64,000 nucleotides of DNA from Progne subis subis (lineage: Eukaryota; Chordata; Aves; Passeriformes; Hirundinidae), in NCBI GenBank assembly GCA_022316685.1, contig JAKJHU010000056.1, forward strand, positions 4,207,872-4,271,871, in the 5' to 3' direction. Both the position numbers and the translations under genes were made by a program. How positions within the stretch are numbered: position 1 is the stretch's first letter; every line of letters begins with the position of its first letter. The notes below the pieces were generated by a model. It did no database searches and was not told the DNA's origin. It worked only from the letters and a program-made list of their open reading frames with translations. Of the stretch, positions 22,319 through 35,177 are shown piece after piece.

Positions 22319-24055
22319 TTATTTATTGAGATAATAAGGACCACCTCTTTTCCCCCTTAACCTCTTCCTGATAGCAGGACTGAATTCATAACCAAGGAGG
22401 TTATGAATATCTCAGATGCTCCTGGACTTCCCCAGTTGTGGGGTCTTTCTGGTCGTGAAGTCATAAAGGGCATTAAGAAATGTGCTAAAGATTAGCTAAT
22501 AAGAGAGGCAAAATGAAGTTTTGGAAAAAGTAACAATTCCTTCCACTATTCTTTGGAAGATCCACTCTCCTGAGGAAGCAGTAGCAGGTGTGACCCCAAC
22601 AATAGACACAAAATTGGACAACACCAGAAATATGAGGTTTTGTGGGCGACACATCCCTGAGGTGAGTCTGCATTTGGGAACCCTCAGCTTTTCCCTGGCC
22701 AGGGTCTCGGTGAGGGACACAGGATCTGCAGCTTCCTCTCCAACCACAGCTATTATCCCAGGCTGACCCTCACCTTACCATGGCTTGGTCCTGGACCTGC
22801 CTGGACACTGGGAACGTGCCTGCAGATCTGGCTGGTGGCCATAATTCTATCTGCATGCAGGGTCAGCGTGGCTGGTTCAGACTGCCAGAAGTTGTCACCA
22901 GTTAGAAAAGAGACAAAAATTATAAATATCCCATTCGTCAGATGTTAGGTGTTATACACACACAATAAAGGAACCAGAAGCTGAATTTTATGTGAAAGCA
23001 GGAAAGTATCTTCATCTGAAATAAGTTTTTCTGTTTAAATGAGGGAAAAAGTCAAGATGGATGTGTGCTGTGTTCCCAGACCGTCCCTGAGAGGCATGAA
23101 CTTTACAGATTCATAGACCTATCTGGAAATATTCAGCATCATTCACTTAGGTCATTATCAGACCTAAATCAAAGCAAGTATAGATTTCTAATTACTTTTA
23201 CAAATAATAAAGTAGCTAGAACATAACTTCCTGACATTTTCAATTGTATTTTTCCTCCATACTGCAGCTATAAAGTGATCACTGATGCCTAAGAAGCACC
23301 AATGAAAACAGAGACACCAGATATTAGGAAGTCTCTTATTTATGCACTGTATCTACAAAAAGGATGCTTTTCTTCAGTTAAGCAGTGAATGGCTGCTTTA
23401 GTCTGGGTCTCCAGCTCTCCTTTCCTGTTCCAATATAAAATCTTCATCAAGAAGGGTTTTCCATTTAGGAGATCCTGTCTACACCATCTTTCTCAATACA
23501 CTCGCAATTATTTTGTCTCCAAGTGAACTCATTTGCATTTTGTAATGCATTCTAATTCCACAACATATTTCAGAAAAATTAAACACCAAAGAGATATTCC
23601 AGAGTACATTTCAGCTGACTTTTCCTTAAAGTAGTAGTTATTTATGATAAAAGTTTATTCTGTCTTGAATTATCCTGCCCTAAAATTAACTGCAATAAGC
23701 AACAGTTTGAGGTGTAGAATGCTGCTAATCAGACTGAAATTAAAGCACCAAATTATTTCGTTGAATAGTCAGGGAAGTCTGGGCCACCCACAGGCAGCTG
23801 GGTTGATGCTGGTTACAGACCTGCTCCTCAGCACTCTGAGCCAGTAGTGGAGCAGTACTGGAGCTAAGGAACATTTCAAAAAATCTCAATTTCTTCTTCT
23901 TTCTTTCTTAATCTGAACTTTCAGACCACCACTGTAATGTTTTAGACAAGGCTATCTCCAGGTCCCTGTGAGGACACCAGCAACCTTGGAGTTATGCAAG
24001 TGCATTAATTCTGCAGAGGATGAGGAAGATGAAGAGGATGAGAAGAGGAACGATG
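22313..24055. other. Gene-free sequence
   Basis: AT-rich sequence without supported exons or recognised repeats. Confidence 0.5.
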
Positions 24056-24059
24056 GGCA

Positions 24060-24317
24060 GAGTATCTCTGGTGCAGAACAGAGGACACTGGTTCATAACT
24101 TACTCATGAAAGGTGTGATCTTTAGCTGTGGGTCCTGAGAAGTGCAATAGACTTGATGTTAGGAAGCATTTCTGTGCTGAGAGGGTGGTTGAACAGTGGA
24201 ACAGGCTGTTAAAGAGATGGCCAGTTCCCTCAGCCTGTCAGTTTGGACACTGGAGGAATTTGGACAATGCCTTTAACAATTTCCTTCAAACTGGTGAGCC
24301 CTGAAAGGGTCTGGCAA
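24060..24317 (+). mobile_element. CR1 LINE, left part, split by an LTR insertion
   Basis: Sense-strand CR1: TTGATGTTAGGAAGCATTTC, then ACAGTGGAACAGGCTGTTAA, then GAATTTGGACAATGCC and CCCTGAAAGGGTCTGGCA. It stops at the LTR start (24318) and resumes at 24738 with TGGCACTGGATGATCTGTGG, so the LTR landed inside it. Confidence 0.7.
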
Positions 24318-24737
24318 TGATGCCTTAAGTTTAGCTTTCATATTTTCCAGATTCTGTACTGCATTGCTATAAAATTCTGAACTTCATATAAAGGGTTAGC
24401 AAATTCTCTTTACAGTTCAGTTCCTTTTCCAGCCAAGAAAACCTGAGAACCAAGGACAGTGTTGCAGCTTCAGGCCCAAAAATTATGAACAACAGCAAAT
24501 CGAGGGGAGCAATCTGGAAGAATGGGACTTCACAACCTGAAGCTGTAATTGGAGAATTAACCCCAATAAGTAAACGGACCAAAACTTACAAAAGTGTGAA
24601 AACGTGCGACCCGCTGTCCACCTTGCCATGCTTTTGTACTGCTTAAGGTGCATCCTTTGAGGGCCTTTAAATAAATATCTATTTTATTCCTTTAACACTG
24701 TTCTAGCCTCTGTTCCAGGCAGCCTCTCAAGGCATCA
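24318..24737 (+). mobile_element. Solo LTR, TGATGCCTT/AAGGCATCA family, copy 1
   Basis: A 420 bp LTR bounded by perfect 9 bp terminal inverted repeats, TGATGCCTT and AAGGCATCA. It has an ATAAA-type poly(A) site near 24670 and shares long blocks with the LTR at 34513, including CACAACCTGAAGCTGTAATT and GGACCAAAACTTACAAAA. No internal retroviral sequence adjoins it. The flanks are GCAA and GCAG, consistent with a 4 bp duplication carrying one later change. It interrupts a CR1 copy. Confidence 0.8.
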
Positions 24738-24790
24738 GCAGTGGCACTGGATGATCTGTGGGTCCCATGTCCTAGGTGCTGTCCTCAGGA
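24738..24790 (+). mobile_element. CR1 LINE, right part, after the nested LTR
   Basis: GCAGTGGCACTGGATGATCT and GTGGGTCCC continue the CR1 3' end interrupted at 24317. The end is diverged and lacks a clear octamer. Confidence 0.55.
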
Positions 24791-25803
24791 CCAACACACT
24801 GGCAGAACGTAGCCCATGTTTTGTTCTCAACCAGCCTGTTCCTTACAGGACTGCCTGGGAAATGGGATTCCTGCTGCTTGGAAAGTGTCCTGAGATCCAC
24901 ACTCTGCTGCTTTGCCTTTTCATAGCAGCAATTCCCAGCGCACACCAGCAGTTCTGGGGCCATAACATTTACTGGGATTTTACCCGATTCATGTGAAAAA
25001 TGTTGGTTTTTTAAAAAAGAGAAATGGGCTAACAAATTGGTTTTAACACAAACATGACCAAGCAGTGCAAACTGGAGCAGAGCAGCTCGTCAGTGCTGGG
25101 GTTTTCAGTCCAAATCCCAGTGCTGGCAGAGGTAGGAAAGGCCCTGAGGAGACACCGCTTGCCTTTCAAGTTGTTTGGTGTTTCTCAGCTGCACTCTGCC
25201 TTTGCAAAGCGGCTTCCTCACAGCAACAATCAAATTTGTTGCCTGAGGAGGGATAGAAGCAATTCTCACTACCCATTCTCCTAAAGAGTAATCTTTTTTT
25301 TTTTTTTTTTTTCCCCCCTAAACACGTTCATGGCATCTCTTTCCATGGTGAGAAATGTGCGGAGTAAGAACAGCACAAAGCTGTTCACGGTGCCTTGGCT
25401 GAGCTCTCAGGGGAGGGCAGCAGCATGTTCCTCTGTCCCCATCCCACAAGGAAAACTGGATCCTGTGTCCCCTCTGGGAAAAAAAAAAACAAAAACAACT
25501 GACCACAGAGGTGCACAACACGTGTCTGTGTGTCACAAACACCATCGGGGCCAGGGGGGCTGTTCACACGTCAACAGATGTGCCAGGCAGCTTTGCCTCC
25601 TGCTCTGCACTCTCCAGGGAAACCCTGGGATACAGCAGCTCCTGCTGCAGCAGCAGGAAGGCAGCAGCAGGGCTGGATCAGCTGGAAAGAGCCTTGTGGA
25701 CTGAGGTTGTGGCCCTGTGTGTGTATTGCCTGGCTCTGTGGGCAAGGAAATCTGCACACACTTACAACTGAGTTTTCATACTGGCTTGCTTGTGTATTTT
25801 CAG
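24791..25803. other. Gene-free sequence with a poly-T tract
   Basis: No supported exon. A T run occupies about 25290-25312. Overlapping open frames on both strands around 25330-25820 lack splice context and recognisable domains. Confidence 0.5.
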
Positions 25804-26002
25804 TCCACATACACAAGCTCTAGGCAAATGGAGCATTTTTTCCCTTTTTTCCCTCTCATCTAAGGTATTCCTGTTTACAAATGGCACATCACACTGCAAG
25901 GGTCCACATACACAAGCTCTAGGCAAATGGAGCATTTTTTTCCCCTTTTTTCCCTCTCATCTAAGGTATTCCTGTTTACAAATGGCACATCACACTGCAA
26001 GG
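25804..26002. repeat. 99 bp tandem duplication
   Basis: Two near-identical copies, 25804-25902 and 25903-26002, both starting TCCACATACACAAGCTCTAG. They differ mainly in the length of the T/C tract. The near identity marks it as a recent duplication. Confidence 0.93.
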
Positions 26003-27095
26003 TTCCATATTGCTCACTCTCCTCTAGCCCACCTGGTGAACGAGAGGCATCACTGCAGGAGGGGACATGAAATAGCCCCTGTATACCAGGGCAGCCCCTT
26101 TAACAGGTTCAGTCAGTCCCCACGAAACATTTTGGCGAGGTTGGATAGATGTCACAAAGTGAGATCACTCCACACATTACACTCAACTTGTCCTGGTATC
26201 CCACTGCTTGCTTCAGGGCTGTGATTTCTTGTCCAGAACTGCTCATAGTAGTAGTTATCTTCTGACAGAAAAGGCAGGAAATCCTCTGTAGTAAGGAATG
26301 TGTGGGTTTTCACATGCTGTCTCCGCTTTGTTCACAGTTTGCAGGCAATTTAAAAGCAGCTATTGAAGATACCAAGGCAGGCTCTGCCTGTTATGTGAAA
26401 AGCTTTTATGAAAACAAAACCTTGGATAAGATTGGCAGGGGGGTATTTCACAGTGCTGAACATCCATAATTTTAACCAACTATACTTTAAATAATACCTT
26501 TTTTTAACCTGTCATACGAAGCAGTGCCTGAGAATATTCCCAGCACTTCAGAAACCCGGTGCAGCATTTAACTCCTCTCTTCCGAACGGCTCTTTCCGCA
26601 CAGATTGATTCCCCAAATCTGCTTTTTGACAGGAGGGAGGGCTGCCTTGAAAACAGTGCAAAGTACATAAACCTCAGAGCAAGATGTATGTGCCCATTCC
26701 AGCACTGCCCAGCTGCTGTGGGACCTCTTCACTTTGTGATTTAGAAAGCACTTCCATGCTATCGACACTTGCAGATAACAGAAATCAGCTGTATGTTTGC
26801 AGCCTGGTGGTGTGCAGACAGGTTTTTGTCTGGACTTTGGGTTTCCAAATTCAACTGTTTTTGGAGAAGTGAGGAGCCATTAAAAAGCAGCAAAGTTTAA
26901 TTTGGGAAGACAAGCCAAATCTCACGCTTACAGCCAGTGAAGGGGTGGAGGATGCTTCTGGTTGTGAATGCTTGAAACTGTCCTAGTGCAAGAATCAAAC
27001 CCACCCAAGAGAGCATGGACACGTGGCCTTTCAAGAACAGGGAGCACAATATATGACTTGAGAAGGATAAAAAAATGCTAATTACAGGTGAAAAT
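26003..27095. other. Gene-free sequence
   Basis: No supported exon and no repeat recognised. Confidence 0.5.
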
Positions 27096-27097
27096 GT

Positions 27098-27385
27098 GGA
27101 ATCACAGAATGGCTTGGGTTGGAAGGAAATTTAGACCATCTATTTCCACCACCTCTGCCGTGGGCAGTGACACCTTCCACTATCCCAGGTTGTTCAAAGC
27201 CCCATCCAGCCTGGTCTTGAGCACTGCCAGGGATGAGGCAGCCACAGCTTCTCTGGGCAACCTGTGCCAGGGCCTCACCACCCTATGACTGAAGAATTTC
27301 TTCCAAACATCTAATCTAAATCTCGCCTCTTTTGTTTTAAAACCATCCCCCCTTGTCCTATCACTCTCTGCCCGTGTAAAATCAA
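27098..27385 (-). mobile_element. CR1 LINE fragment, antisense
   Basis: Reverse complement of a CR1 3' end: AATCACAGAATGGCTTGGGT, CCGTGGGCAGTGACACCTTC, CAAAGCCCCATCCAGCC and CTTGTCCTATCACTCTCTG. The minus-strand reading gives the diverged C-terminus of CR1 ORF2. Confidence 0.9.
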
Positions 27386-28935
27386 TGAAGGGAATAAAAG
27401 TCTCCTTTGTTAAACGAAGCAGACAGCGATCATTTAGAAAATACCCACCATTTAAGCTCAAATCTCCACTTTGGGGAATATTTTTGAATTATATCCATTG
27501 TATCTGTGACTGCCTCAGTGTCAGTGTTATCTCTCTATTGAAATTTATATTTGTGTTGCCTCTCAGTTGATCCTCTCAGGTATATCTGTGCTGGTTTTGC
27601 ATGTTGAGACACTTATTCAATCCCCTCCAAAGCACTCAAATCCTGCACATCAAAGCATCCAGCAGGCAAATCCAGTTACTTCCAACTAGAGTTTCTATAA
27701 CTAGGTTTTGTAGAGGGCTCAATATGCAGAAAAGGTAGAAGATATTTTCAATCAATAAATTGAGAAGGATTTGGGTGCTTTATATTTATTTGAAATTCAA
27801 TAGGCATGCTGTGTTATGCTTTCTCCAAGAGCTCCCCAAATGTGCCAGGAACAATGCACAGGCTCAAAACCATCATTTCAAGGCGCTGCAGGCTTTTTTC
27901 TGCTCCAAAGACAGTTTCCCCTCATCCTCTGGATTTACTTCTACTTGCAATGATTAAAATTTAATACAGAAAAGCCAAACCCCAACCTTCTACACTCTCC
28001 AGGGAGTTATATGTCTGTGCTAATGGATAAGAATCTTAAAAGTGACTTAATTTTGTATGCTGCCATCTGCTTCCCCCAGTATCATATTTTTTCAGCTGAA
28101 CCAGCGCTGTACAACTTGTATTGAACAAAGCTGTATCCGTGTCAAACAGCATCTCCCAAATTCTGATCAAAATGTGTCGTGGACCTGAGGATCCTCAGCA
28201 AGTGCTGGACAACATTTCAAGTGTTCAGTGGTAACAGTGGGAGCTCAGCTTCATCCTTCCCAACCTGATTTCACCCACAATCAACCCTGAGCTGATGATC
28301 TCTGCCCTGCCTCACATACAGACAGATCCAAACACGTCTTCTCTTCCCAAAACGCTGCTGCTTCAGGCTGTTGCATCTTCTTCTGCAAAAATCTTCCCTG
28401 CAGACCAGCCAGGCCATCTCAAAATGCAAATGCCACAGGCAAACCTTCAGGGCACCTCTCAAATCTCCCACATTGGCCTGAATGAAATAATGAAATCCCC
28501 GGAGAAGACTTGCCCAACCATTTTGCAGAGCCAGGTCCTTGTTGAATCCCCACATCTTTTGGGGTGGCAGAGCCATCGCTCGTATCACCTGTGGGCATCG
28601 CAGAGGTGCCCACTGGATCTGTTCACTGACCTCCACAGCTCATCTCATCTCATCTCAGAGATGGCTCACCTGGGATCCACCACACATCTGATTGTGAAAG
28701 GAACCAAATTCCTGTTGCTGTTAAGCCACACAGATGGAAATGAGGTGTGCAGAGGTGATATTTCTACCACCACCATCAACCCCTTCAGTTCAGTGTCCAT
28801 CTTTCAGAGAGCAGAGGAGTAATTTCAGTTTTTAATTAACTTTTTAATTTATCCTAGGCAGCCTTACATTTCTGGTAGCCCTTTTTCTTGCCAGTTTTTC
28901 TACTGTGCCTGCATTTAATTCACCTGCCTCCCTCT
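27386..28935. other. Gene-free sequence
   Basis: No supported exon. The 175-codon open frame at 28295-28822 (+) overlaps a 121-codon frame on the other strand and resembles no known protein. Confidence 0.5.
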
Positions 28936-28970
28936 TTTTCTTTTTTTTTTCTTTTTTTTTTTTTTTTTTC
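28936..28970. repeat. Poly-T tract
   Basis: T run interrupted by single C bases. Confidence 0.85.
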
Positions 28971-29494
28971 CCCATAATCACTTATTTCCCTCATCTTGCA
29001 GGTTGGATTTATGACTTTTACTGAGAATCCCATAATGTCATGAGGCAGCTGAGGATCAATTTTTTCCTCATGCATATTAAACCCAGCAGCACAGGGAGCT
29101 CACGCTCTACCAACCTCTTGCTTTCTAACAAAGGTCAGAGCAAGAAAATGGAAAGAAACACCTCCTGCTGTGCTTCCTCCAAACTCTTGGAGACCCTGTG
29201 TTATACAAATGGAAGTTGAAGGAAACCTGACCTGATTTCCAATTGCTGGGGCTCTTTTCCAACCCAAAATTTCCTCCAGCCCCACAGAACTGCTGTGAAT
29301 CTCACACCTCTGCCAGTTACACCAACTGCATCCACTGCATTGCCCAGACCTTGGCCCACACTGAGTCTTTTTCTGATGATGGGTTTTTGCCTTCTGTGCT
29401 GCCTTGCACATCTGCCAGTAAGTCCCATGTTAGCCAATATTTCCATGCTTTCTTGTGTTTTATGAGAAAATCTCTATAGCAGGATGTGTGGGTT

Positions 29495-29690
29495 TTGGTG
29501 GGGTTTTTTTGGGTTTTTTTTTTTTTTTTGTGGTTTTTTTTTTTGGTTGTGTTTTTTTTTTTGTTTTGTTTTGGGTTTTTTTTTGTTTTGTTTTGGTTTT
29601 GTTTTTGTTTTGTTTTGGTTTGGTTTTTTATTATTATTTTTTGTTTTGTTTTTGTTTGTTTTGGGGGGTTTTTTTTGAGGTGGTTTGTTG
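29495..29690. repeat. (TTTTG)n-like low-complexity tract, about 190 bp
   Basis: Alternating T runs and single or double G. The long phenylalanine-rich frames on + and lysine-rich frames on - in this interval are artefacts of the repeat. Confidence 0.9.
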
Positions 29691-30790
29691 TTCCAAAAGG
29701 TGACATTTGCTGGTGGGCTCCCAACACGTGCAGATGCTCAGCATTCGCTGTTCATGGAAAGATACTTTGTGTTTCAAGGAAAACTGACTCCTCTAAACAG
29801 AGACCTGGTTTTATCTCTTTTGGCAAAGTCTCTGGGCTTTAAATCCTTTTTAGCCACGTCCAAGTTTGTGACCTTTTCTATTTCATGCCCTGCCGTGGCT
29901 AGCTCATGATTCTCCTTAAAAAGCTGGCTACTTCTGGCGTCTCACCCATCTGACTCTTTATTTAAGTGATTTATAACTGAGGGATTCTGCATGGGGGAGA
30001 AGGAGAAGCAGAGGCACAGCCCCTGATGTCACCACATTTATGCACAGAGACATCCAGGCCATGGCTTTGCTGAGTGTAGGAGTGAGCCAGCAGCCACAAA
30101 GAGCATCACTGCTTCCTGTTCAGCCAGCACTTGGTCCCAAACCGCAGTCTCAGAGGCCCACAGGATGGCAGGGGACATTAAAGCTTCCTTTAGTACCTGA
30201 ATTATCTCCCATCACCCACTCACGCTCCCTCCCGTACCACCTGCTTAATCACCTGTAACATTGCCTCACATTGAAGGTGATGATTAAACATCTCCCTTCC
30301 AAAGAGGTCTAATCCACCTCAGAGAAAATCAGCCCCCAGCCTGTGCTGTACCACTGGTACGGTCAGTGCACAGCCCTGGCAGCCTTGGCTTTCCTACCCA
30401 GAGGAGTCCATCCTATCTGTAACAACCTGCCTGGAGTTATTCCTTTATTGAGCAGCCTTCTTCCACTGAATCCCTTCAGCCACTCTGACACCGGGAGAAA
30501 AATGCCAACGACGTGAGCAGAAATCAGCAAGGGACAGAGCTTGTGGTAAAGTTCCAGAATTTTATGGTGTAGCGCATGTAACAGCTGTAGCAACTCGAAA
30601 TTCTCGTGGTGATCCTTTTGATATTGAGTCCTACAAGGGAATATGTAGAAAAAATGCATTACTTGGGCAAAGTCTGACTGCTTTTCTCCTCACAAAAGTC
30701 ATGGACATAGCAGTGAAGTGCCCAACTCCCTCTGCAGTGATTCTTCCCAACTCACCTCCACAGCAAAGGAGATGTTTGCCATCTTACACT
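29691..30790. other. Gene-free sequence
   Basis: No supported exon and no repeat recognised. Confidence 0.5.
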
Positions 30791-30796
30791 GCTCAC

Positions 30797-31083
30797 GGGA
30801 TGCCCAAAGTAACAAGTGACAGGATGAGAGAAAATGGTCTCAAGTCACGTCAGGGGAGGTTTAGGTTGGATGCTAGGGAAAATTTCTTCACCAAGAAGGT
30901 TGTCAAGCATTGGAACAGGGTGCTCAGGGCAGTGGTGGAGTCACCAACCCTGGAAGTGTTCCAAAAACATGAACGTGTCTCACTTAGAGACATGGTTTGG
31001 TGGTGGACATGGCAATGCTGAGTTAGAGGTTGGACTCCATGATCTTAAAGGTGTTTCCCAACCCAAACAATTCTATGACTGTA
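30797..31083 (+). mobile_element. CR1 LINE fragment with complete 3' end
   Basis: Sense-strand CR1: CAAGTGACAGGATGAGAGAA, GGAGGTTTAGGTTGGATGCT, GGAGTCACCAACCCTGGAAG, then GTTGGACTCCATGATCTTAA and CCCAACCCAAACAATTCTATG. The + strand still reads a run of the ORF2 C-terminus ([15 protein letters not shown]) before decay. 5' truncated. Confidence 0.9.
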
Positions 31084-33473
31084 AGTTTGACTTCACTTTC
31101 TCCTACAATCCAATTCACAATACTTGGATCGCTTCTGCCAGGAGTTTTCTGTCCTGCCCTGGCTGAGGCTGAAAGCACTATTGCCACACTAAATACAGAG
31201 TTTGGGAGCCTCAAAGCCATCATATCACACCACTTTTCTGTCATGGTTACTCCCTTACATCTCACCTCACTGACAGAAGTCTAACAAAACAGAGGGTCAA
31301 AGGATAAGATATTTAATTTCCTGCCCTTCACAAAAAATCTTTCCACTTACAGTTGTGAAAAAATTGACCAGATAGAATTGCTAAGTCTTATTTTTCCCTC
31401 TGTCTGGTTGCCTGGTACCATCAACTCTTGTTGAAGTGTTTGAGCAGCTGACTTCCCACACTGCTGTGATGGAGGAGAACATTTCCCTTCCTGGCAGCCT
31501 CTGATCACACAAGCCCAAGACAGGTTTTTTATGCCTGGGTTGCTTTTAAATGGTTTCCTTCTCTTTCTTTTATGTTGGAAGAGCAGCTCCACCCACCTGT
31601 TGTGCTGATAAGGGAAGCAAGGTCTGGACAGTGAACAGGGAAAAGAAATTTCTGGAGGAAAGAGTTGGAGAAATGATTTGGCTGGCATTATACTAGGCAA
31701 CCCCAAATGAATCCTAAGCCATCAATACTTCCTGTGAAGGTCGGTGTGCTTCAGGGAAGGCTGAGGGTGGCTCCTCAGAAAGGGCAGTGCCACTGCTGCT
31801 GCCACCTGAAGCTGTCACCTCCTGCCCGCTCACAGGGCAGGGGGATTTTGCACACGAGGGGCCACGGGGGAGGCCAGACAATGGTCAGGATTCTGTTTCG
31901 TGTGGCCACGCTGAGGATCCTCTCCTCTGTGAGCAGGACTGTAAATCACCTCCACAGCCCACACCAGCAGGACTGGCCCAGGGTCGGGGTTGGAGGGGGT
32001 GGCAATGCTTTGTGATCAGCTGATGAGGCTGGAGAGTGAATTGGCAGGGAAAATATCCATTTTGCAAAGCAGAGAGACAAATTTCTTTGCTCTGCAGTGC
32101 TCAAAATGTCACTTTTGTGTTTTGTCATTCTAAATGGCATTTCTATATTTTACTTCAACTTCATTACAAAAGCCCCAAGAAATTAATGGAGCTGTTATTT
32201 GTCTCCTCTCTGTAGACATTTTTCAGTACTTCCACTCAACATTAAATGTTTTTTCCTCCAAACTCTCGGTGCATCTGATGAACTAGCACACCAAATAGAG
32301 GTTTGAAGCTGTTCACCACCCAGTCTCTGGGCTTTCGTCATGGTAGATCTCAGCATGAGACCTCAGGATATCGAGCTCAGCAACAGCCCAGTTCCCCTCT
32401 GGGTACAAGAATCACCTTTCATAACTACCTCAATAAGCCAAAAATCATAGCACCAACTTAAAATAAGTTTTAAAATAAAAACCAGTATAAGATGTTTTGA
32501 ATCAAGGACCGTGTTTATACTCTGCACATGATGGGACACTTAAGCCCAGTGTAATGCTACACACAGGCACTGCACTTTACAGAACTGCAACAGGTATTCA
32601 CCAGCTTTTATCAGTTTTGGCTCTAGGTAGTTTCTCCTTTTTGAATTTTAGGCTGTATTTTGACCTATGAAGCTTTCCTCTGTGTCCATTAAGATGAGAT
32701 TTTTCCAGCTGGGAGAGAGTACACTGCCACTACTCCAAAATCTGGCACTTAAGAAGCACTAAATCATATGGGACTTGTAGAAAAAAATGCCAGCTCTGGA
32801 CACTGGCTGGGATCTCCTCTCAGAGATTGCTAACACTGTATCTTTTGCAACCTTAATGATTCTTTGATGTCTGACTGAGAGCCAAGCACTCTGTGGCTCT
32901 GTCAGAAAGCACACAGTGTGTTCAGTTGTGCAGGAAACTCACTCAGCTGAAATATATCCAGCCATTAGTACAAATTTCATCAAGATGGGTTTTCTTAACC
33001 TTTTAAATCCCCTCTGGTATGCTTTAGGAAGCTAAAAAGATATTGTGACAAGGAGCTGTCTATATGGAGGTGATGCCTATATGCCTATGTGGAGACCACC
33101 TTGCAGAAAAAAGGGGCAAATCTCCAGCATCCAGACAGCCTGTGGAAGAACAAATAAATACAAACATCCACAGAAACTCATCAGGATCTGTCATTCTTGC
33201 ACTCACAGGTGGAAATCCAGCTCCCTGCAATCTCAGTGGGGAAATTCAGAATGATATGCCAGGCCAGCCTCCCTCTCTATAAACTATGGGAACCTTTTGT
33301 GACCACAATGTCCTAGAGAAGCTCCATAACTACACACATCTCATGGACTTGGTGATATGAGCTGCAACCCTGCAAAGCCCTGATGCAGCACAGACAATTC
33401 TGCAGAGAGGCAGCCACCCGAAAAGCTCTCAGAACTGTGGAAGTTGACTGGGTTACAGCACAAAAGCACACAA
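31084..33473. other. Gene-free sequence
   Basis: No supported exon and no clear interspersed repeat. Confidence 0.5.
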
Positions 33474-33562
33474 GTAAAAAAACAAAACAAAACGAAACAA
33501 AACAAAACAAAACAAAACAAAAAAAAAAAAAAAAAAAACAAAACAAAACAAAAAAAAAAAAG
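33474..33562. repeat. (CAAAA)n microsatellite with poly-A
   Basis: A CAAAA array, a pure A block, then further CAAAA units and a second A block. Confidence 0.92.
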
Positions 33563-34512
33563 TAGAAAAGAACTCACTGGGTCCAAAAGTTTACAGAACT
33601 GGGGAGAAATGGGGATCAAGTGCTAAAAACATGGGGTAAAAAAGCAGTGTTTCAGTTTCCTGCTGTGGAAACCAAGGAATGAGTGATGAGTCAAGCATCC
33701 TCCTGAGACATTCTCCTTCATTTGTTCCAGCAACACGGACAGTAAGTGCAAGGCTCTCCCATCCTTCATCCCCAGCTGTGGGACTCACTCAGCTGAGAGT
33801 GCTGCATTCCCCACTGACCCCTGCTGCTGCTGCTCCTGCTCCCTCCACCCAGCCAGGAAAAACCTCCCTGTGGGAGCTCCTAGGGAGCTAAGGCTGGTCC
33901 ACCCCAGCTCCCCAGAGACTTTTGTGCAGCCACCAAGAGGAATTGTGGATCAAGTGACCTGGAGCTTTCCTGCAGAGAGCTGCAGGGGGGTTGAGCTGTG
34001 TATGGAATGGGGGAAAACTGCACAAGCCTGGAAGACATCAAAACTGAATTCTCCTATGAATCAACACCTGCTATTCTACCAACACATAAAATGCAACTGA
34101 AAATAGTGTGAGAGCTTCTCCTCACAAAAACACCACAACCTGTCCACTGAACCATGGCTCCATGCCACGCTGGCATGTGCTGAATGCCCAGGGGTGGGAA
34201 AAAAAGACAATAATCTAAGTAAACCATTAAAACCCCTCCAATTTCTGAAGTGAATTCCCAAGGCAAAGCCTTGTCAAAGACTATAATTTGTGTATGTGCA
34301 TCTCTCAGTTTCCCACATCTCCGAGTTTCCAAACTATGAATTCCCTCTTCCTTAATTCAGACAGAAACAAACAAGAGACCTGAAAAGTTTTGTGTGAGTG
34401 AACTCCAGGCATGTGATAACGTGTGATAACATGAACAAAACCCCCTTGGGTTTTTTTGGAGTTTAGCTCTACATCATCCCAAATACACAGCAGTACTCCT
34501 TCCAGCTCCCAC
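33563..34512. other. Gene-free sequence
   Basis: No supported exon and no repeat recognised. Confidence 0.5.
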
Positions 34513-34959
34513 TGATGCCTTAAGTTTTAGCTTTCACGTTTTTCAGATTCTGTGTTACCCAGGGGTGTAGTTCTGAGCCTCATATTAAGTGCCAGTCAGC
34601 TCTCTTCACAGAGTAGGGAGACAAAACAAATCCTTTTCTTGCTGAGGACCAAGGACAACTTTCAGCCCAAAAGCACAAATAATCGTGGCTGAAGGGAGGA
34701 ACAAGAAGGTCGGGACCTCACAGCCTGAAGCTGTAATTGGACAATTAATATTCAATATGCAAATGGACCAAAACTTATAAAAATGTAAGATCTTGTGACC
34801 AGCCAGCCATTTTTTGTGACCATTCTTAATCCACCTTGGGTGTAGCCCTGGTCAGCCCTGTCCTGCCCAAGGTGGATCCTAGAGGCCTTTCAATAAATAC
34901 CTACTTCATTCTCTACCTCTGTCCAGTCTCTGTTTCAAGGCAGCTCTCCCAAGGCATCA
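34513..34959 (+). mobile_element. Solo LTR, TGATGCCTT/AAGGCATCA family, copy 2
   Basis: A 447 bp LTR with the same perfect 9 bp terminal inverted repeats as the copy at 24318. It has CTTATAAAAATG (TATA-like, about 34776), AATAAA near 34890 and an ATGCAAAT octamer at 34757. The flanks are CCAC and CCAT, again matching at three of four positions. No retroviral internal sequence adjoins it. Confidence 0.8.
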
Positions 34960-35177
34960 CCATCACTGTGGAGTTCAGGAATTCAGCAATGGAGAGTGAC
35001 AATCATGGTGGAAAGACCTCCTCTTCTGAGAGCTGCTTCTCATTCTAGAGAACACCCTTCTTGTTCCTCCTACCAGCCCCATCTGAAAGGAGCTGCAGGT
35101 CTGGAGGGTGAAGCTACAGCTACAGCCTCCAAAATGTCAGATAAAATCATGTGCCATTGGATGCCATGCTGACCCAA

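Noticed and set aside
29317..29842. Phenylalanine-rich and lysine-rich open frames
   Set aside because: They arise from a (TTTTG)n-like low-complexity tract.
24318..34959. The two TGATGCCTT LTRs as the ends of one 10.6 kb provirus
   Set aside because: The left copy is flanked on both sides by one CR1 element, the two copies are well diverged, and no retroviral internal genes lie between them.
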